The position numbers were made by a program, and so were the translations under genes. The notes under the pieces were generated by a model. It was not told the DNA's origin, made no database searches, and was given only the letters and a program-made list of their open reading frames with translations. A DNA stretch of 64,000 bases from Dipylidium caninum (taxonomy: Eukaryota; Platyhelminthes; Cestoda; Cyclophyllidea; Dipylidiidae). The stretch is taken from positions 558,001 to 622,000 of the forward strand of contig QEYB01000466.1 in the NCBI GenBank assembly GCA_017562135.1. Reading direction: 5' to 3'. How positions within the stretch are numbered: the stretch's first letter is position 1; each line of letters begins with the position of its first letter. Positions 57,912-64,000 of the stretch are shown in pieces.

Positions 57912-60702
57912 ATTCCTCCAGACTGCCCGGTTTTCCGAGCGTCTTTGTACCAACCCGGGTGTTTAGCAAATTTCACTGTTTGATATACATTTACCTCGGT
58001 GTGGTATCTTTTCCTTCTCAGAAGTGTAGTTCACCAGCCTTTGGGAGTGTTAACGATTGTTTACCATGCCCAGTAGCGATATTCCTCTTTAAGGTTGATT
58101 TAATAAAGTCGGCATGGTTAATTAGCTTGATGGCAGTGTGTTTTTTCTCCAGGGGCAACGGTACCTTAGGGCCTGTGCAATGTAGTCGTATTATTTTGGC
58201 ACTTTATTTTCGTGCTCATGGTATAACAGGGTTAACAGATGTACATAGATTGAACTTAGGGTAACAACATCGCTGCTCAGTATCCAAAGTGTCAGTGTGC
58301 GGCCTGGCGCGCTAATCCCCGTCCTGCCCTCATTCGGGTGTGGCTCGGGCTCACACCCCACAGATTTGCAGGTTGACAACGCCCGGGGCGGGTGACGGGG
58401 TGTGTATCCTGACAATTTGCATGTGTGGCTGTGCATTTCCATCGACTATCGCGGCTTCGAGTGACGTGGAGACAGCGGAGACATCGCCGACGACATTATT
58501 AGAGAGGGAGGGGCTCGACGCCCTCAAACTAGCGCTACGCTCTGAAACGCCCTTCTCTACTGCTGTGTAGTTGCAAAAATACCCTTTGGTTTGTGGGCCT
58601 TATAAAGTAAAGGCTTTTTTTTTTCAAAATAATGAAAGCATTTTTCGGATAGGGGGGGTGTGTGTGATTTGTCGACGTCTGACAGTCGTCTAGCTGGCAC
58701 CCGTGGCAACTGGTCCACTCAGAACGCGAATAGGTGCATTCAAAGGTATCCTGCTGTAAGACTTGCCTGTGGAGGTAGGAGCCTTATATCCTGTCGCTCG
58801 ACTTTGACACTGTGTATTTGGCGGGGCAGATTTATGGGACCCGAACACCCAGCATGTACCGTTGGAGCTGCTTTGTCTTTGCAATCACCTCGGGCCTGGG
58901 TGTGGCCACAATCAAACGTGGTTAGTCAGTCTCCACAGAGCGCACTTGCGTGCCTGTTCATCCGATGCCAACGTCACCGCCGCCTTGTCATCGATTCAAC
59001 CAGTTGCCCATTTTTCGCCCACCCGCCGTCCCATTTTCGTAGAGGGAAAAGGTTACCGCCGATTGACGCCGTTTCAACCTCCCCGGTTGGACCAGGCGTG
59101 AAGCTCTCGCCAGTGCCCTCTAAATTCCGCAAACATGAATTCACTCCAAGCTGTTGGCGCAAAGAGGTCAAAGTTAACACGACTGAAGTGAGATAATGTT
59201 TGTGAACTACATGTCGAAGACGAGGTGAACGAAGCTCTCTTGGCATCAGTTAGCATAGCGCAAGTCAAAGCTGTCAATATACTAGTGTGTGTGATCATTT
59301 CAGCAAATGGCCTCTTGAGCCTCGGCATCAACGACGCCTGGTCGCGACGTTCATCACATAAAGTTGCCATTAGAAACGCGAGAATACATAGAACCTGAGG
59401 TAATGGCTCGTAATGTGGAGTGGAAGATTTCGCCCCAACCCTCCTTCCTATTGGTTAGCATCGAGTTTTACGATTTATACACGAAAATAAAATGGAGTGG
59501 ATGAGAAGGATTTTGCGCTATCTTTTATTTCTCCCGCGCCTCTAGGAGCCGTGAACTTCAGGTTAGTGCCTTGGCCCGATTCCATCCCTAAGTTATTCCA
59601 CGCCTAATAAATGCTCGAAAAGCTAGATGAATATAAACAAAGTACTAGAGGAAACGTGGAGACCGTGATGGCTTGAGCTGGTGCATGTGAAACACCCTGT
59701 TCTTTGTTTTAATCTCCTCCGGTGTCTCGGATGTTTCAGCGACCGAATCTCGGCCCTCCCAATACCAACCGCATGGTGATAAATCGTATCCCCTGCAGTT
59801 AAGCGCAAAGCTTAACAGTCCCTAGTCAATATTTTAGATATCTTTAGGGCAAATGCTGATGACTCATGCCATACGACATTGTTTTATTGCCAGTCCGATA
59901 ACAAGGAAGAGGTGGACCAATAAGAAGGCCACCTTGACAGAAGAGCACACGAAGGATGTTAGAGAAATGGTGTATTTCTCCATTTGCCTGTTTGCTTTCT
60001 CCTGTCTTGAAAGTCCTAATAAAAGGGCATATGGGATATGTGCTTTAATTGTAGTATCGCTGTTTATAGGTTGGGTAGAAAGTGAGACCAAAACGCATCC
60101 AACAATCCATTGTTTGGTCACTATCGGGTTCTAAGCCTCTCGGTGGCAGTCCTGCCACACATCTTTCCTGAAAAGCAGATAAAGCAAATACTGGGATGGG
60201 ATATAAAGCTTTTCTTTGAAATCGGGGTCAAAATGATTTGATGGTCTGCGTCGTAGAGAAGCGGACAGTTTTACTCTGAACAGTAATCGAAGGATCTTAG
60301 TGAGTGTTTAGATTGTAAGTCGAGGTGTTGGGAAGTACCGAATTGTACAAATTAAGCTGGATCATGCAGTGCAACTTAACGACCCGGTTATAAGGACTGA
60401 AAACCGCGGATAAAGGTGGTGAAAATCACGAAAGTTAAAGTTGTTGAGACAATACTTCGGCAACTGTAGCTAGACAAACGTCGTTTTTCTACTATTAGCT
60501 AGTCAGTAGCATAAGGCGTCTGACCAACAAGAAATATTGTGTAACATATGTACATTGATAAAAGATTATTTTCACGTAGGCACATGCTCTTGTTTACGAT
60601 TATTAAATACAACAAAACATCGGTAAAAGTAACGTTAAAATTGTGCTATTGGTAACTCAAAGATAATTGGCTAACAACAGTAATACGTTAGCCCGCTCGA
60701 GA
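57912..60702. other. Intergenic region with a GC-rich island
   Basis: No gene recognised. The block from about 58280 to 59420 is clearly richer in G+C and CpG than the AT-rich DNA on both sides and contains several overlapping short open frames without known domains. It may be an inserted element. The rest, up to the AURKAIP1 start, looks like ordinary AT-rich intergenic DNA. Confidence 0.4.
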
Positions 60703-61291
60703 ATGCTCCCGGCCGGCGGGTTCCTCAGACCGCCGATTTTCAGTAAGGGCACCTCTGTACTCTCAACTAATCCTAGTAAATTTACAAAGGTTTATCCATT
60801 TGACGGCGACCCGATTGTCGTTGGATTGCCAGAAAGTACCTGTGAACACCAGTCTTTTTGGTCCCCCATTTCCCTATAGGTTTCCCCCAAGCCTTCTTCC
60901 TTCTCCTCCTCTCCCTCAACATATTAGTCCCGTATTTCCGAGTAACAATTTTCAGCTTCCTAGCGGATTGCTTATAAACCCTGCTATTCTACCTTCCACG
61001 GTTGCTGAAGTTGAATACAAATGTATCAACGACATCCGGAATCGCCGTCGGAAAATGAAGAAACACAAGCGCAAAAAATGGCGCAAAAAGTTTGCTTCAC
61101 TTGTACGGAAATTTCGGACTCAGCGCGAAAGAAAGGCTGAGAAGAAATTGCAGGAGTTGCTTGAACTTTGGAGAAATCGCACAGAAGCGTGGGACCCCGC
61201 TAAGAAAATTGAGCAGCGACTCCTTCTTGCTCGCCGTTCTGGTTACTATGTGGATATTTTTTCTTCTCCTGGTGGTCTTCACTGCAAATAA
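60703..61291 (+). CDS. AURKAIP1: AURKAIP1 / mitochondrial ribosomal protein mS38
   Basis: Two exons, 60703-60789 and 60833-61291, separated by a 43-nt intron whose removal joins the two open frames; 181 residues. The C-terminal half contains the mS38 signature, a dense basic segment (RRRKMKKHKRKKWRKKF followed by RERKAEKK) close to the RKRKMNHHKYRK motif of human AURKAIP1. The N-terminal half is proline-rich and not conserved, as in other members. Role: small basic subunit of the mitochondrial small ribosomal subunit; the aurora kinase connection was reported in mammals. The ATG at 60703 is the first in frame after an upstream stop, but a classical mitochondrial presequence is not obvious, so an extra 5' exon is possible. 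The stop codon overlaps an AATAAA (61287-61292). MED30 begins 74 nt later on the same strand. Confidence 0.82.
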
Positions 61292-61365
61292 AACATTTCA
61301 TTTAGTTTTTGTTCTTTTTATATTCGCTGCATTCTCATGCTTCTCTACGTATTCTTAGTTTATAG
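61292..61365 (+). other. Intercistronic region with trans-splice acceptor for MED30
   Basis: A 74-nt, T-rich spacer between the AURKAIP1 stop codon and the first MED30 codon. It ends in TTAGTTTATAG, a good acceptor. The spacer is too short for an ordinary promoter, and the AURKAIP1 poly(A) signal sits at its start, the classic layout between cistrons in trans-spliced polycistrons. Confidence 0.65.
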
Positions 61366-61910
61366 GATACCACAAAACCCAATCCTGAAGGCTCTAATCC
61401 CGTATCGGACACCTTGGAGGGGCAAAGAGCTCTTCTTGAGGCCACTAGCATTATTAGAGATCTCACGTTAGCGTTAAATCGAGTGTACGAAAACATACGC
61501 GATGTTCAGGGCACGCGGCGCTTGAACGCCGACCTGTCGAAAAATTTCAAGGAGCGTGTTGAGACATTTCAGCACTGTCGAAACACTATCAAAAAGGTAT
61601 TAACGCTTCTCCAGTACTTTTCTTAATGTCATCACATGCCTAACAACCTGCACAGACTTTTAGTACAGTCTCGGAAGTTTGTTCTCATCTTGGAGTTGAT
61701 AACCCCGAAGATATTATACCCTATGATGACGCACCTGGGAGTCCAGTCGAATCAAATACAGATTCTAAGAAGCTGTCGGATCTGAAAATGGAGCGCGAGG
61801 TTCTACTACGGAGGATTGCCGAGGTGGACGGTGAACTTTTGAAATACAGGGAAGTTCTGACATCCGCTTTGTGGGAACTAAATGATTTGATGCACCCAAT
61901 CACTGGATAA
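61366..61910 (+). CDS. MED30: Mediator complex subunit 30
   Basis: Two exons, 61366-61596 and 61656-61910 (59-nt intron), encoding 161 codons. The middle reads VENIRDVQ-like helix sequence, then GVDNPEDIIPYDD (human MED30 has DPIPVEQLIPYVEE), and the C-terminus ends in a coiled coil with ALWELNDLMHP (human IWDINAML). Human MED30 has 178 residues, so the length fits. MED30 is a metazoan Mediator subunit linking transcription factors to RNA polymerase II. The first exon begins exactly at a splice acceptor in frame 0 (GAT ACC ACA) and has no ATG before residue M108 of the reading frame region, which lies in the second exon. The start codon may therefore come from a spliced leader ending in AUG; otherwise a short upstream exon was missed. 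Confidence 0.78.
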
Positions 61911-62100
61911 GTGTAATTCTAAACGTTGCGTATAAATCTCTTGTACACACAATATTTTTAATTGTTTTCCATATCTTTCCCCCGCTGTTCATGCTAGAAA
62001 TGGAGAGGATTGAGCACGTTCCAGCACAAACCTCAAAAGGCTTTCAAGAAGTTGGGGGTATAATGTACATACATAAGTCAAAGAAATGATTGTCTACACA

Positions 62101-62931
62101 TCACACCAGCTTCTTGGCCAGGAAGAAAGAACGTAAATTTCTCATTTGGAAAAAACCAGTGAGGAAGAGAAGAAGCACTTGAGCAAAACTCCACCATGTC
62201 ACACGATTGTTAATGCTTTCACTGAGCCGTCGGAAATATTCTTCTCTGGCCTATGAAGAAGATTTTATCAACATTAGTTGTCAGAGCACCACTACACAAT
62301 TTAGACAACAAGTACGTACCCGCTGGAAATCTTGGTCCTTGGCAAGCATCGCGACTTGATCCAGTAGCTGACGGATACGCAGTTCGATGTCATTGAGTTT
62401 TTCCTGTGAAGCTATTTCCTTATAGTTTAATGCGTGATCCCCAACAGCAATGTCCAAACTAACACGCTTGAGAGGATAGATTATTAAGCGAATTCCTACG
62501 TACCAGAAGACTTTTAGACCAAGATGAGCTACTAGACGAAAGGCAAATGCTGTGTTCTCCGGACGTTTGCGATGTAAAGACAAAACGACCCTCTGATGAG
62601 TACATCTATAGTGGAAGGTTTGAGGTTGTTGAAGTATGCTACTACCTACACGAGAGAGAACAACTTTTCCATCTGGATCCTTAACCTCAACATGAACACC
62701 ATGTTCTGGCGACCGGATAAATTGCTTATCCTTAAGCACCGATATGGCATAATTGCCTAAATTAAAACAGACAAGTTTAGGTATTAAATATGAATTACCA
62801 GCAATGAGAGTATCTTCCGGGACCTCTTCTATAAAGCATTTGGTCGTACCCTCCTTAATATGGAAATATATTGCAGATGTCGACGAGGGCAGCGAAAATA
62901 TGCCCAAAAAAACCCAGAGCAATTTTATCAT
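62101..62931 (-). CDS. TMED9: TMED/p24 alpha-type cargo receptor
   Basis: Five exons on the minus strand: 62931-62799, 62756-62650, 62605-62504, 62466-62320 and 62250-62101, giving 212 residues. An N-terminal signal peptide of about 20 residues is followed by [49 protein letters not shown] (GOLD domain with its two cysteines), [15 protein letters not shown], a coiled coil ending LLDQV, then a transmembrane helix and the cytosolic tail [14 protein letters not shown]. The FF and KKLV signals match the human p24 alpha proteins TMED4/TMED9. Role: cargo receptor and coat recruiter in vesicles between ER and Golgi. Introns are 42, 44, 37 and 69 nt. The continuous 219-residue frame seen without splicing is misleading because two introns shift the frame and compensate. 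The TMED4 versus TMED9 label is arbitrary. MED30 converges from the other side, 190 nt away. Confidence 0.9.
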
Positions 62932-64000
62932 ACTCCGCAACGCTGACGTGTCAAGGACAGAGCCCGCGACTCAATTATTGCGCGTCCCGAAGGCGTGGTT
63001 ATAAACGAATACGTATTGGCTATACATCTCCTAATATCAGCGGCATGCGTTAGTCGATAGGTTTGCCCTTTATTTTTCAAGATGTACACGAGGTCGCTTT
63101 AGCGGTAGGAACTATTCTATATTACAAGTAGTTCGATATTTTCATATTTCCCAGAACTAGGTAGACGAATATCCCAGAGAGAGTATGGATGGCGTTAACG
63201 CATCTCGTGCAGTTGGCCCAACTCTAAGCCTCTGCAGGTGCCGCTTTGATTCTTTCACATATGCCCACTTCGATCAATGTTGTTAAATTTTCCCACCACA
63301 ACGGAATGGGGTTAAAATGCGGCAAATTATCTAATATCTAAACTTATAATTTTTATTTTAACGTTTAAACTGGTCATTGCTCTCTACTGCTGGTTCTGGT
63401 CGTTTAGTCATAGCAAAACTGATACCGTAATGCATTATTGACGTTTATTTCTCAGGGGCGGCCTTTATCACTTTTCTCCTGTTTAAAATACACCTCTGTA
63501 GGGGTTTTAGGATGCCACTTGAAACCTCATTATAGAATTCACATTTGTACTTCACTCCTCATTTTATTGCTCAACATGCATGATTTCAACCTGCATTTTT
63601 TAGTGTTTCCTTTGATGTACCGCATTTTATCCTAATGTAATATGTGCGGGCTGTGATCTAATTAACCTCCCGCTCCTGCTCTCCCTTTGATGCAGTTCGC
63701 AGCTTCAGTAACAAATAACCATACCAGAAGAAACCATACTTGGTATTTGGGGCCGAATTATTACTTTTTTCAATGTTGCGGTTAAAGCGAACTTGAGTTG
63801 CAAACTTCTTTGGCACACATAATCGCCGGATAGCATTGAGGCACATAATTTATCATCTGCATCTGCGGCAACTCCTCATTCGGTGAGTTTACGATGAGGG
63901 AGTCTCGCAAATTGGCCTCAGAAAAAATTATTATCCCCTTCTTCTCCATACCTCTATAAATAGTTCTCCACTGTCATTGAACTTATTAGGAAATACTCGG
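62932..64000. other. Region upstream of TMED, no firm gene
   Basis: Contains the presumed TMED promoter (right of 62931 on the minus strand) and AT-rich sequence. The only frame worth listing is the short minus-strand one at 63658-63846. Confidence 0.4.
63658..63846 (-). CDS. Possible small protein of unknown function
   Basis: A 62-codon frame from an ATG with a basic N-terminus (RRLCVPKKF) and one modest hydrophobic patch (YGFFWYGYLLL). Codon use looks plausible and the leader could target mitochondria, but I recognise no family, see no clear splice sites and have no neighbour evidence. It may be chance. Confidence 0.2.
   Translation of the reverse strand: MCLNAIRRLCVPKKFATQVRFNRNIEKSNNSAPNTKYGFFWYGYLLLKLRTASKGEQEREVN

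Noticed and set aside
61337..61440. ATG in the MED30 spacer as the MED30 start
   Set aside because: It is out of frame with the MED30 exon (29 nt before it) and its own frame soon stops without family resemblance.
62281..62940. TMED as a single uninterrupted 219-codon gene
   Set aside because: The continuous frame lacks the GOLD-domain block and membrane anchor; splicing four small introns restores all p24 family motifs.

Overview
The window looks like nuclear DNA of a parasitic flatworm, most likely a tapeworm (cestode). The reasons are inferential: animal gene families, very short introns (34-44 nt in two small genes, 73 nt in another), closely spaced gene pairs with polypyrimidine-AG acceptors just upstream of start codons (as expected for spliced-leader trans-splicing), and strong CT-rich simple-sequence tracts. 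No bacterial operons, CRISPR arrays, rRNA or convincing tRNA genes were seen.

Layout. 1-3.36 kb: no recognisable gene. 3.38-13.22 kb (+): an intronless parkin gene (397 aa) followed after about 170 nt by DZANK1, a multi-exon gene with a chitobiase-like domain, double zinc ribbons and ankyrin repeats; the pair looks like a trans-spliced polycistron. 13.74-14.32 kb (-): AP-1 sigma adaptin with three introns of 34-36 nt. 14.89-15.26 kb (+): LLPH, head to head with AP1S. 17.19-22.03 kb and 25.71-29.64 kb (+): two tandem paralogues of a sodium:neurotransmitter symporter (SLC6/NSS) of a prokaryote-like type, with matching intron positions but very different third-position GC. 38.97-45.73 kb (+): a lachesin-like cell-surface protein with immunoglobulin domains; its 5' end is not resolved. 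45.8-56.2 kb: long non-coding, CT-rich to AT-rich tract. 56.27-57.91 kb (+): a decayed gene for mitochondrial 2-amino-3-ketobutyrate CoA ligase (GCAT). 60.70-61.91 kb (+): AURKAIP1 (mitoribosomal mS38) and MED30, only 74 nt apart. 62.10-62.93 kb (-): a p24/TMED cargo receptor.

How the genes relate. Most are unrelated housekeeping genes, so their proximity reflects genome compaction and possible polycistronic transcription rather than a pathway. Exceptions are the two transporter paralogues, which arose by tandem duplication, and the two candidate polycistrons (parkin-DZANK1 and AURKAIP1-MED30). The most unusual feature is MED30: its first coding exon starts directly after a splice acceptor, in frame, and contains no ATG, so the start codon may be supplied by a spliced leader ending in AUG.

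Limits. Exon boundaries were read by eye from splice signals, frame and remembered family sequences. Short linker exons of DZANK1 and the 5' exons of the immunoglobulin gene remain uncertain. Identity and homology statements are by eye, without database searches.
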